DNA from: Mycolicibacterium komanii
Lineage (GTDB): Bacteria > Actinomycetota > Actinomycetes > Mycobacteriales > Mycobacteriaceae
Length of the DNA stretch: 64,000 bases
Assembly: GCF_001050035.1 (NCBI RefSeq)
Contig: NZ_CVTA01000011.1
Span: 434,001 to 498,000 of the forward strand
Direction: 5' to 3'
Part shown: piece by piece, positions 51,692 through 59,651 of the stretch
Numbering within the stretch: the first letter of the stretch is position 1
Layout: each line of letters begins with the position of its first letter
Notes under the pieces: model-generated
Database searches by the model: none
What the model saw: the letters and a program-made list of their open reading frames with translations, nothing else
Told to the model about the DNA's origin: nothing
Position numbers and translations under genes: made by a program

Positions 51692-52819
51692 TTGGCAATC
51701 ACCGACGTCGGTGCCTATACACATCTGACCAAAGCGGACATCGAGGCCCTCGGTATCGAGCTGGACACCATCCGCAGTGACATCGAAGACTCGTTGGGTG
51801 AACGAGACGCCGCCTATATCCGGCGCACCATCAAGTTCCAGCGCGCACTCGAACTGGCTGGACGGTTGCTCATCGGGGTCAGCCGGTCACGCGCCGGCTG
51901 GCTTCTCGGTACGGCGTCGCTGACCTTCGCCAAGTGCGTGGAGAACATGGAGATCGGACACAACGTGTCCCACGGGCAATGGGACTGGATGAATGACCCC
52001 GAAATCCATTCCAGCACATGGGAATGGGACATGGTCGCCGTATCAGCGCAATGGCGGTACTCGCACAACTACCGCCATCACGTGTTCAGCAACGTGCTCG
52101 GTGTGGACGACGACCTCGGGTTCGGCATCATGCGGATCACCCGCGACGTACCGTGGCAGCCCGTCCATCTACTGCAGCCCCTGCGAAATCTGTTGCTGGC
52201 AGCCATTTTCGAGTGGGGCATCGCGCTGCACGGTGTTCATTCGGAACGCGACCGCGCCGAGGGTGACACCGAGCGAGTGACCCGGGAGCGAAAAAAACTG
52301 GTCCGCAAGATCGCCCGGCAGGGCGTCAAGGACTACGTGCTCTTCCCGGCGCTGAGCGGACGACGCTGGCGCCGCGCCCTGGCCGCGAACCTGCTGGCCA
52401 ACCTGGCACGCAACCTGTGGACCTATGTGGTGATCTTCTGCGGCCATTTTCCGGATGGAGCCGAGAAGTTCACCGCAGACGTCCTCGAGGAGGAGACTCG
52501 CGCCGACTGGTACCTCCGGCAAATGCTCGGCGCCGCCAACATCGACGCAGGCCCGGTGTTGGCGTTCGCGACCGGCAACCTGAGCTACCAGATCGAACAC
52601 CACCTTTTTCCCGATCTGCCGAGCAATCGCTACGCGCAGATCGCGGTGCGGGTTCGGGCCGTCTGCGAGAAGTACGACCTGCCCTACACCAGCGGTTCGC
52701 TTGTGCGCCAATATCTTCAGACGCTGCGAACCATCCACAAGTTGGCGCTGCCCGACCGGTTCCTCACGGCCACTAGTGACGATGCACCTGAGACGGCGTC
52801 GGAACGGAAATTCGCCTGA
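51692..52819 (+). CDS. Membrane fatty acid desaturase (DesA3/linoleoyl-CoA desaturase-like)
   Basis: A 375-residue di-iron enzyme starting at TTG 51692. The three histidine clusters are present: IGHNVSHGQ near residue 89, HNYRHH near 125 and QIEHHLFPD near 304. Hydrophobic segments are shorter than in DesA3 of M. tuberculosis (427 residues), so the topology may be reduced. It would introduce a cis double bond into an acyl chain using an external ferredoxin-type reductase, which is not encoded in this window. The start is uncertain because no ribosome site precedes the TTG. Confidence 0.88.
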   Translation: MAITDVGAYTHLTKADIEALGIELDTIRSDIEDSLGERDAAYIRRTIKFQRALELAGRLLIGVSRSRAGWLLGTASLTFAKCVENMEIGHNVSHGQWDWMNDPEIHSSTWEWDMVAVSAQWRYSHNYRHHVFSNVLGVDDDLGFGIMRITRDVPWQPVHLLQPLRNLLLAAIFEWGIALHGVHSERDRAEGDTERVTRERKKLVRKIARQGVKDYVLFPALSGRRWRRALAANLLANLARNLWTYVVIFCGHFPDGAEKFTADVLEEETRADWYLRQMLGAANIDAGPVLAFATGNLSYQIEHHLFPDLPSNRYAQIAVRVRAVCEKYDLPYTSGSLVRQYLQTLRTIHKLALPDRFLTATSDDAPETASERKFA

Positions 52820-52906
52820 TCGGCGTACGGTGGTGACCACCGAGGGCGCCGAAAGTCGTTGGAAGAAGCGGCGCTTCTAGGGTTGGGCGATTTCGGCCGA
52901 GCGAGC

Positions 52907-53044
52907 TCAGCGCTTTTTGAGTTCGCCGACCGCATCGGCCGAAGCCGACTTCGCGGCGGCCTTGGCGTGCTTGTCGGCCCGTTTCTCCTTGAGAGACTTG
53001 CCGGATTTCTTCGTCATCGACTGCCGAGGAGACTTGTCAGACAT
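52907..53044 (-). CDS. 45-residue lysine-rich protein
   Basis: Starts at ATG 53044 with AAGGGG 7 bases upstream, which separates it from the longer frame that opens at 53104. The product is almost wholly Lys, Ala, Ser and Asp (MTKKSGKSLKEKRADKHAKAAAK). Small basic proteins like this are widespread in mycobacteria and may bind nucleic acid; the role is unknown. Convergent with the desaturase gene. Confidence 0.65.
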   Translation of the reverse strand: MSDKSPRQSMTKKSGKSLKEKRADKHAKAAAKSASADAVGELKKR

Positions 53045-53260
53045 CGCTGGCCCCTTGATTCGTGGGGGCCTGGATGGTCCCGGTGCCATGACCCTACTCC
53101 ACAACCAGCTGAACCCGTCCGAGTCGAGTGATTCGCCGGGTGTAGCCTCGAAGAGTTGGGAGCCCAGCCATTCCGGAACGTGTCAGCAGACTTCCGCTGA
53201 TCACGCCGAGCAACCGCTCATGCCGGACACGCCGGTACCAATACCGCAGTTGGGACCGCC

Positions 53261-54370
53261 TTGAACGCACTGCCCACGTCTGAACTCCGTTCGAATACAA
53301 CTCAGCGTCAACGGTATTCATCGCATCTCAGTATCAGCATCCTCGGCACGCCGGCACCGCAATCCTGCGCGCTGAGCCGGTTCGCCGCCGGGCTGGCCCG
53401 CGCGCTCAGCACCCAGGGAATCGACGTCGGCGTCGTAGGGGATGCCGCCAGTCCGCATTCGACCGATCAGCCGCTCGACCAGGGCGATGTCGCGATCCTG
53501 CAGCACGACTTCTTCGCCGGCACCGACGATGTGGTCGACATCGTCGACGGATTGTCGATCCCGTCGATCGTCGTCATCGGCTCTGTCCCGAAACATGCCA
53601 CCGCGCACCAGCGTTCCACATTGGAGGAGATCGCCGCTTCCGCGGCCCACGTAGTCGTGATGTCCGACGCCGCGCGGCAACGGCTGTGTGGCGACCACGA
53701 TGTCGACCGCCGCAAGGTCTGCGTCATTCCGCACGGTGCGACCGTTCCTGCCGCCATCCGCATGAAACGCCCCAGCAGGCCCACCATCCTGACCTGGGGC
53801 TGGCTCGCGCCCGGAGACGGTGTCGAGCGCGTCATCGAGGTGATGGCCTCGCTCAGGGACGTCCCCGGTCGGCCCCGGTACCTCGTCGCAGGTCCCACGC
53901 ATCCGCGCACCTTGGCCGTCGAGGGCGAGACCTACCGCGAAGCCAGGATCGAACAGGCGTACAGCAGGGGGGTCGCGGATTCGGTGTCGTTCGACCCCGG
54001 CTATTACGACGGCGCCATGCTTGCCACGCTCTTACAGCAGTCCTCGGTGGTGGTACTGCCCTACGACTCGACAGAGCGGGTCGCCTCCGGCGTGCTCGTC
54101 GAATCGATCGCGCACGGAAGACCCGTCGTCGCCACCGCTTTCCCTCACGCCCGCGAACTGCTCAACGGAGGCGCCGGCGCCGTGGTCGATCACGACGACT
54201 CCGCTGGGCTGGCGGCCATGCTCCGCCGGATCGTCACCCAGCCCCGGCTCGCGGGCGCGATGGCGGGCGAAGCGCGGCGCATCGCTCCGGACATGGCATG
54301 GCAGGCCGTCGCGGCGGCCTACCTTCGTCTCGCCGAGAGCGCGCTGGTTCCTTTGCCCGTGCGGGTGTGA
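53261..54370 (+). CDS. Glycosyltransferase family 4 protein
   Basis: A 369-residue GT-B fold enzyme; the TTG 53261 is the first start in the frame, and the conserved region begins near residue 24 (LSISILGTPAPQSCALSRFAAGLARAL). The donor-binding half shows ILTWGWLAPGDGVERVIEVM, YLVAGPTHP and VLPYDSTERVASGVLVESIAHGRPVVAT, with the E-x7-E type region. It probably transfers a sugar from a nucleotide-sugar donor to a lipid or sugar acceptor. No neighbouring pathway genes are seen. The 216 bp before it show no clear promoter. Confidence 0.85.
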   Translation: MNALPTSELRSNTTQRQRYSSHLSISILGTPAPQSCALSRFAAGLARALSTQGIDVGVVGDAASPHSTDQPLDQGDVAILQHDFFAGTDDVVDIVDGLSIPSIVVIGSVPKHATAHQRSTLEEIAASAAHVVVMSDAARQRLCGDHDVDRRKVCVIPHGATVPAAIRMKRPSRPTILTWGWLAPGDGVERVIEVMASLRDVPGRPRYLVAGPTHPRTLAVEGETYREARIEQAYSRGVADSVSFDPGYYDGAMLATLLQQSSVVVLPYDSTERVASGVLVESIAHGRPVVATAFPHARELLNGGAGAVVDHDDSAGLAAMLRRIVTQPRLAGAMAGEARRIAPDMAWQAVAAAYLRLAESALVPLPVRV

Positions 54371-54437
54371 CGTTCCTTCGGGTCGGTGGCCGGCCGGGGT
54401 AATGCAGCCACATGCGCCCGATGTAGCCGCACGATAT

Positions 54438-56072
54438 TCAGGTCACGAGCGACAACGCGTGCGCGCGTCGTAGCTTGCCCGACGGCGTCTTCGGGATCAT
54501 CCCCGGCGCCAGCACCACCACGTTGCGCGGCCGCACGTCAACCTCGGCGAACACCTCGTGGGTGACTTGCCGTTCGACGCGCCGTACCTCGTCGGCATCC
54601 TCGAAATTTTTACACTCCACGGCGACCGCGAAGTTCTCGCGTGACAACCCGGCATCCAGGCGCACCGCGACGGCGCACCCGGGGCGGACCCCGTCGACAC
54701 GGCCTGCGGCACGCTCGATATCGGTCGGATAGATGTTGCGACCGGCCATGATGATGACGTCCTTGAGGCGCCCGCACACCACGATCTCGCCGTCCTCGGT
54801 GAGATAGCCGAGATCGCCGGTGTCGTACCAACCCCGTTCGTCTTGCGCGGGGATGAACCCGGCCGAGGTCGTGTAGCCCCTGGTCACCGGGTCGCCGCGG
54901 ACTTCGATCACGCCGACGCCGCGCGGCGGCAACTCTGAGCCGTCCTCGTCGATGACCCGCACCTCGAGACCGTCGAGCGGTCGGCCGAGCTTGACCAACC
55001 GCCGGATATTGCCCCTGGTCGCGGGCACCGCGCGGTGCAGCACGGCCAGCAGGTCGGCGTCGACCTCGTCGACCGCCATTCCGCGACCGCATTCGGAGAA
55101 CGAGACGGCCACCGTCGTCTCGGCCATGCCGTACGCAGGCACGATCGCCTCGGGCCGCAACCCGAACGGCGCGCCGGCGTCCAGCAGGTCCTCGACGCCG
55201 AGCGGATCGACCTGTTCGGCGCCGGACAACGCCCACCGCAGCGACGACAGGTCGAAGTCACCGGGTGTCGCCTGCCTGCGCAGCCGACTCGCCAACAGTG
55301 TGTACGCGAAGTTCGGGGCCGCCGTCATGGTGCCCTTGTACTTCGCAATCAGCTTGGCCCACAACAAGATATCGCCCAGGAAGTCGAGCGGCGTTATCTT
55401 GACCAACTCTGCGCCGAAATACATCGGCACTGTGAGGTAGCCCGTCATCCCCATGTCGTGAAAGCAGGGCAGCCAGCTCACGATCACGTCGTTGTTGATG
55501 TCGAACTCGCAGCCGACGGTCATGGCCTCGGCGTTGGCGACGATGTTGGCGTGCGTGATCTGGACGGCCTTGGGTGACCCCGTCGATCCCGACGTCAGCT
55601 GCATCAACGCGACGTCGTCGTCGGTGGTCGGGACCGGCTCGACGGGATCGCTCGCGAGCAGCGACTCGATGGTCAGCACCGTCATGCCCAACTCGCTCAG
55701 CAGGGGCGCGGCGGCCATGAACGGTTCGCTGATGACGACGGCCTTCGCGGCGGTCATCTTGATCACGGCGGTGGTCTCGTCGGCCCAGCGCAGCAAATCG
55801 GTGCGGGGGGTTGGTTGATGCAGCATGGTCAGGCTGGCGCCACGCATCCAGGTGCCCTGCGCCGTCGGCGCGATCTCGACCGGGGCGCCGGCCAGCACGG
55901 CGATCGCGTCGCCGTGTCCGATGCCCGCCGCGGCCAGTCCGCCCGAGATCCGGCCGGCCCGTTCGTTGACTTCAGACCAGGTATGGCGCACCGGGGCGAG
56001 CGGCTCGCCAGTGACCAGCCCGCGGGTGCTCCACCGGGCGTTTCGGTACATGGTTTCAGTGAATTGGCTCAT
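54438..56072 (-). CDS. Fatty acyl-AMP/CoA ligase resembling mycobacterial Pks16
   Basis: A 544-residue adenylating enzyme from ATG 56072. ANL motifs: A3 [11 protein letters not shown] near residue 173, A5 YGMAETT, A7 [10 protein letters not shown]8 [20 protein letters not shown] and A10 [10 protein letters not shown] near the C-terminus. The N-terminus ([34 protein letters not shown]) and the length of 544 residues match what I recall of the misnamed Pks16 (Rv1013) group, which is an acyl-activating enzyme and not a polyketide synthase. It activates a fatty acid as acyl-AMP; whether the acceptor is CoA or a carrier protein is not decided by sequence here. Confidence 0.87.
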   Translation of the reverse strand: MSQFTETMYRNARWSTRGLVTGEPLAPVRHTWSEVNERAGRISGGLAAAGIGHGDAIAVLAGAPVEIAPTAQGTWMRGASLTMLHQPTPRTDLLRWADETTAVIKMTAAKAVVISEPFMAAAPLLSELGMTVLTIESLLASDPVEPVPTTDDDVALMQLTSGSTGSPKAVQITHANIVANAEAMTVGCEFDINNDVIVSWLPCFHDMGMTGYLTVPMYFGAELVKITPLDFLGDILLWAKLIAKYKGTMTAAPNFAYTLLASRLRRQATPGDFDLSSLRWALSGAEQVDPLGVEDLLDAGAPFGLRPEAIVPAYGMAETTVAVSFSECGRGMAVDEVDADLLAVLHRAVPATRGNIRRLVKLGRPLDGLEVRVIDEDGSELPPRGVGVIEVRGDPVTRGYTTSAGFIPAQDERGWYDTGDLGYLTEDGEIVVCGRLKDVIIMAGRNIYPTDIERAAGRVDGVRPGCAVAVRLDAGLSRENFAVAVECKNFEDADEVRRVERQVTHEVFAEVDVRPRNVVVLAPGMIPKTPSGKLRRAHALSLVT

Positions 56073-56222
56073 GCGATCCGCGAGCTCCCGGCGTGACGAC
56101 GCCGTTGTGGGTGGGATCCGTCGCCACTCTCGATGCGACAGGCGGAGCTTGTCAGGCAAACCCGACTGTACACACTCGACGGCCTCTGGCGATGACCCAC
56201 GCCGAACGGGGTGCGAACCCGT

Positions 56223-58016
56223 TCAGTCGCGGCGGAGCACCCGTTGCAACAGTCCGGGGCGCGCTGCGGGTGCCCGGCGCGGCGAGTACGGCCACGGGTT
56301 GTTGCGCTCGGGCACCGACTCCGCGCGCGCCTGCTTGAGTTGTATGCGCAGATGCTGTCGCAGGTCGTGCAGATCCGGGTCGGTCCACCGGTTGCGGGCC
56401 TCGGCCGGGTCGTCGGTCAGGTCGTACAACTCCCACTGGTCGTCGAGCGGTGACGTTCGGTAGGCCTCGCCGCCGATGCCGTTGGCCGCGAGATGACGGA
56501 CCCCTGGCTCGGTCCACGTCGCCGGATCGTCGAACGTGCGGACCAGCTTCCACAGATGGCCCTGACCTCCGGCCTCATCGACGCGCACCACGAGGCCCTC
56601 GAAGTTCGAGGCGACGTGTGCCGGTATCCGAATGCGCAGCGGTGCAGGCGGATTCGTTCCTCGCTTGATCTTGCGCGCCAGACCCGACGCGCCGGTGTCG
56701 CCCTCGAGCACGTTGTCGCGGGTCATCAGGTACACCGCTCGCGAGTCGTCGGCCTGCGCGCCGTCCACGACGGACATCAGGTTGCGGCCCGGCAGGTCGT
56801 GCACCTCGGAGAAGGTCTCGGAGAGTTTCGCGGCGGCGGCCTCGACGTCGACACCGGCGGCGCCCAGCAGCGTCGGCACGATGTCTACGTGCGACGTCGG
56901 CGCCGTCACCGTCCGCGGTTCGGTCGCCTGCTCGCCGATCCGCGCCACCACGAACGGCACCCGCGTCGCCTCGTCGTACAGGTTGAACCACTTCTGATGC
57001 AGGCCGCCGTGCGCGCCGAGCAGGTCGCCGTGGTCGGAGGTGCGGACCAGCACCGCGTTCTCCGAGCCACCCTCGGTGACCGCGCGCCGCACCCGGTCGA
57101 TCGGGTTGTCGACCTCGGCGTGCAACCGGTAGTACAGGTCGCGGTAGCGCTGCGCCTGCCGCGTGTAGGTGCGGTCGATCGCTGGCGCGGGACCGTAGCC
57201 CGAGTAGTAGGCCTCGCGGTACGCGATCTGCGCGGCGGGCTTGGTGGACAGGTCCTCGTCGGCGGTCGGCGCCGGCGGCACCGTCGGCGGGTCGAGCGGC
57301 GACGGGTGCACCGGACTGCGCCGCTGCCACGCCGGGAACAGCACGATGTCGTGCGGGTTGACGAAGCTGGCCACCAGCAGGAACGGCCGCATCGCGTCGA
57401 CGTCGCCCGCGCGGCGCCGGTCGTAGCGGTCCCGCAGCCAGGCAACCACCCGGTCGGCGATCAGCGGGTCGCGCCGGATCCCCGCGTTGGCCAGCGGGGC
57501 GCCGTGCGGCTCCGGACCGACCCAACCCGAAAAGCCGTACGACGCAAGCGGATCGGCGTCGAGATAGCGCTGCACCGCTTTCGGGTCGACGACGCCGTCA
57601 TCGTCGTTGGTGGCCAGCGGCTCACCGGTGGCGGGGTCGGTCAGGTCGGCGTGCGAGATGTGCCACTTGCCGTCGTAATGGGTGTCGTAACCGGCCGCGC
57701 GAAACCAGTTGCCCAGCGTCGGCACCTCGTTGGGGCGCAGCCAGCGCATTCGGGAGTCGTCGGCGGTCTTGCCGATCCCGTCGGTCTGGGTGACGCCGTG
57801 CAGATCGGGGTACTGGCCGGTGAAGATCGTCGGGCGGCTGGGCACGCAGGCCAGCGAGCCCGTGTAGTGCCGCGCAAAGCTCACGCCGTGCTCCTCGAAC
57901 CACTTGCGGCCGGTCAGCGTGTCCCGGCGCCAGGCGAGGACCTCGGGCGCCTCGTACGGCGGCACCGCGCGCTCCTCATCGGTCATCACGATGATGATGT
58001 CGGGTCGGTTCGTCAT
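56223..58016 (-). CDS. Type I sulfatase with CxPSR formylglycine site
   Basis: A 597-residue sulfatase starting at ATG 58016. The metal ligands are in PDIIIVMTDEER; the signature SLACVPSRPTIFTGQYP places the formylglycine precursor at C57 with P59 and R61. Further active-site groups are YDGKWHISH, NPHDIV and RTSDHGDLLGAHGG. No signal peptide, so cytoplasmic. Activation requires the enzyme encoded at 38515-39381. It starts within an ATGA overlap with the SRPBCC gene. Substrate is unknown; sulfated glycans, steroids or choline sulfate are possible, and release of sulfate fits the sulfur-scavenging theme. Confidence 0.93.
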   Translation of the reverse strand: MTNRPDIIIVMTDEERAVPPYEAPEVLAWRRDTLTGRKWFEEHGVSFARHYTGSLACVPSRPTIFTGQYPDLHGVTQTDGIGKTADDSRMRWLRPNEVPTLGNWFRAAGYDTHYDGKWHISHADLTDPATGEPLATNDDDGVVDPKAVQRYLDADPLASYGFSGWVGPEPHGAPLANAGIRRDPLIADRVVAWLRDRYDRRRAGDVDAMRPFLLVASFVNPHDIVLFPAWQRRSPVHPSPLDPPTVPPAPTADEDLSTKPAAQIAYREAYYSGYGPAPAIDRTYTRQAQRYRDLYYRLHAEVDNPIDRVRRAVTEGGSENAVLVRTSDHGDLLGAHGGLHQKWFNLYDEATRVPFVVARIGEQATEPRTVTAPTSHVDIVPTLLGAAGVDVEAAAAKLSETFSEVHDLPGRNLMSVVDGAQADDSRAVYLMTRDNVLEGDTGASGLARKIKRGTNPPAPLRIRIPAHVASNFEGLVVRVDEAGGQGHLWKLVRTFDDPATWTEPGVRHLAANGIGGEAYRTSPLDDQWELYDLTDDPAEARNRWTDPDLHDLRQHLRIQLKQARAESVPERNNPWPYSPRRAPAARPGLLQRVLRRD

Positions 58017-58459
58017 CGGGTGTTCTCCAATCGCTTCGCCAACGCGGCGAGCATGCTGTCGGATCCGCGGGCCACCGCCTGACAGGTCAGGCGTTCGACG
58101 AGTTGCTGCGTTCTGCCTCTGCCCTTGCGGACGGTGGTGGTGATCGTCACGATCGTCTCGCCGCCGCTCGTCGGCTCCAGAGTCCAGCGGTTGCTGATCG
58201 TGCCAAGGACCTTGGGCAGTCCCTCGATCTCGTATGCGAGGACGTACTGCGGGTCGCATTCGGTGACGGTCTCGACCAATGCGTTGCGCCCGATCTGCAC
58301 GCGTCGAGCGGTGCCGACCAGCGCGCCGTCGGGCCCGTGCGTCAGGATGCAGGAGTGGTCGGCGTCGGCCCACGAGGCGATGGCGCCGAAATCGGCGAGC
58401 ACATCCCAGATCTGCGTTGGGCTCGCCGCGATCACGCGGCTGCGGTCGAGTTCGGCCAC
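58013..58459 (-). CDS. SRPBCC (START-like) ligand-binding protein
   Basis: A 148-residue helix-grip protein from GTG 58459 with GGTGGGGG upstream; a GTG 87 bp earlier (58546) is possible. ELDRSRVIAASPTQIWDVLADFGAIASWADA is the typical N-terminus of polyketide cyclase/dehydrase-type SRPBCC proteins, followed by a strand-rich middle and the long C-terminal helix. Its stop overlaps the sulfatase start, so it may bind the sulfatase substrate or product, but most such proteins have unknown ligands. Confidence 0.8.
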   Translation of the reverse strand: MAELDRSRVIAASPTQIWDVLADFGAIASWADADHSCILTHGPDGALVGTARRVQIGRNALVETVTECDPQYVLAYEIEGLPKVLGTISNRWTLEPTSGGETIVTITTTVRKGRGRTQQLVERLTCQAVARGSDSMLAALAKRLENTR

Positions 58460-58585
58460 GGCCCCCACCGTACGTGAAACTGACGACGCCGTCAGGTAAT
58501 CCCGCGTCGTCACGGATTGCGGTGTGGTAACCGAACTCTCAGCCACCGTGGTCGCGCTGGTTGCACAATGTCGTACCGGCTAGCC

Positions 58586-58626
58586 GGAAAGAGCGCGCTT
58601 TCCTGTAGACGCGCACGTCGCGCGTC
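58586..58626 (+). promoter_or_regulatory. Two adjacent dyads in the leader of a hydroxyacid dehydrogenase gene
   Basis: GGAAAG (58586-58591) pairs with CTTTCC (58598-58603), and 4 bases later GACGCGC (58608-58614) pairs with GCGCGTC (58620-58626). The two would form back-to-back hairpins ending 16 bp before ATG 58643. They could act on translation or early transcription. A third dyad, CTGACG-N4-CGTCAG, lies at 58480-58495 nearer the divergent SRPBCC gene. Confidence 0.35.
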
Positions 58627-58642
58627 CTTACCGTCGGACGGC

Positions 58643-59596
58643 ATGAGCAACATCCTGCAGGTCGGGCCGATGATGCCGGCGCTGGCGCAGAGCCTGCGCG
58701 ACGACTACGGCGCGGTCGTGCTGCCCAGCGACCCGGGGGAGCGCGAGGCGTTCCTGAATGAGCACGGCGACGAGATCACCGCCGTCGTGACGTCGGTCAT
58801 CGGCGGAGCGGACGCGGAGCTGATCGCCGCACTTCCGAAGCTCGCCGTCATCGTGAACTTCGGCGTGGGGTACGACTCCGTCGACGTCGACGCCGCGGTC
58901 CGGCGCGGAATCGTGGTCAGCAACACCCCCGATGTGCTGACCGACGCCGTCGCCGACACCGCCGTCGGGCTGATGATCGACACGCTGCGACAGTTCTCGG
59001 CCGCGGACCGGTTCGTGCGGGCGGGCCGCTGGCCGCAGGGGATCTACCCGCTGACCCGGGAGGTGAGCAACTCCCGCGTCGGTATCCTCGGGCTCGGCCG
59101 GATCGGCAGCGCGATCGCCAAGCGGGTCAGCGCGTTTGGCTGCGAGATCTCGTATCACAGCCGTCATCGGGTCGCCGATTCGCCCTACCGCTACGCCTCG
59201 TCGCCCGAGGAGCTGGCGCGCGACGTCGACGTCCTCATCGTGGCGACCGCGGGCGGCGGCGACACCGCGAACCTGGTCGACCGGGCCGTGCTCGACGCGC
59301 TGGGTCCCGACGGATACCTGATCAACATCGCCCGCGGCAGCGTGGTCGACGAGCCGGCGATGGTCGAGGCGCTGGCGACCGGACGGCTGGCCGGTGCGGG
59401 CCTCGACGTCTACGCCGACGAGCCGCACGTCCCCGAGCGGCTGCTCGGGCTCGACAACGTCGTGCTGCTGCCGCACGTCGGCAGCGCGACGGTGCAGACC
59501 CGGGCGGCGATGGCGGCGTTGACGTTGCGCAATCTGGACAGCTTCCTGAAGACGGGCCGGTTGGTCACACCGGTGCCGGAGTGCCGAGCGTCGTGA
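58643..59596 (+). CDS. D-2-hydroxyacid dehydrogenase (glyoxylate/hydroxypyruvate reductase type)
   Basis: A 317-residue NAD(P)-dependent enzyme from ATG 58643; the longer upstream frame overlaps the regulatory dyads and lacks family similarity. Motifs: NFGVGYDSVDVDAA, the nucleotide loop GILGLGRIGSAIAKR near residue 152, INIARGSVVDE with the catalytic Arg, and LLPHVGSAT with the His near 281. It reduces glyoxylate or hydroxypyruvate, or a related 2-ketoacid. The Arg or Asp that would decide NADH versus NADPH use lies in SYHSRHR, which favours NADPH. Convergent with an ESX cassette. Confidence 0.9.
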   Translation: MSNILQVGPMMPALAQSLRDDYGAVVLPSDPGEREAFLNEHGDEITAVVTSVIGGADAELIAALPKLAVIVNFGVGYDSVDVDAAVRRGIVVSNTPDVLTDAVADTAVGLMIDTLRQFSAADRFVRAGRWPQGIYPLTREVSNSRVGILGLGRIGSAIAKRVSAFGCEISYHSRHRVADSPYRYASSPEELARDVDVLIVATAGGGDTANLVDRAVLDALGPDGYLINIARGSVVDEPAMVEALATGRLAGAGLDVYADEPHVPERLLGLDNVVLLPHVGSATVQTRAAMAALTLRNLDSFLKTGRLVTPVPECRAS

Positions 59597-59651
59597 AGAT
59601 GACGGAAATGGGCCTGATTTCGTCAACTTTGCGACGCTGGGCGCAGGGGCC

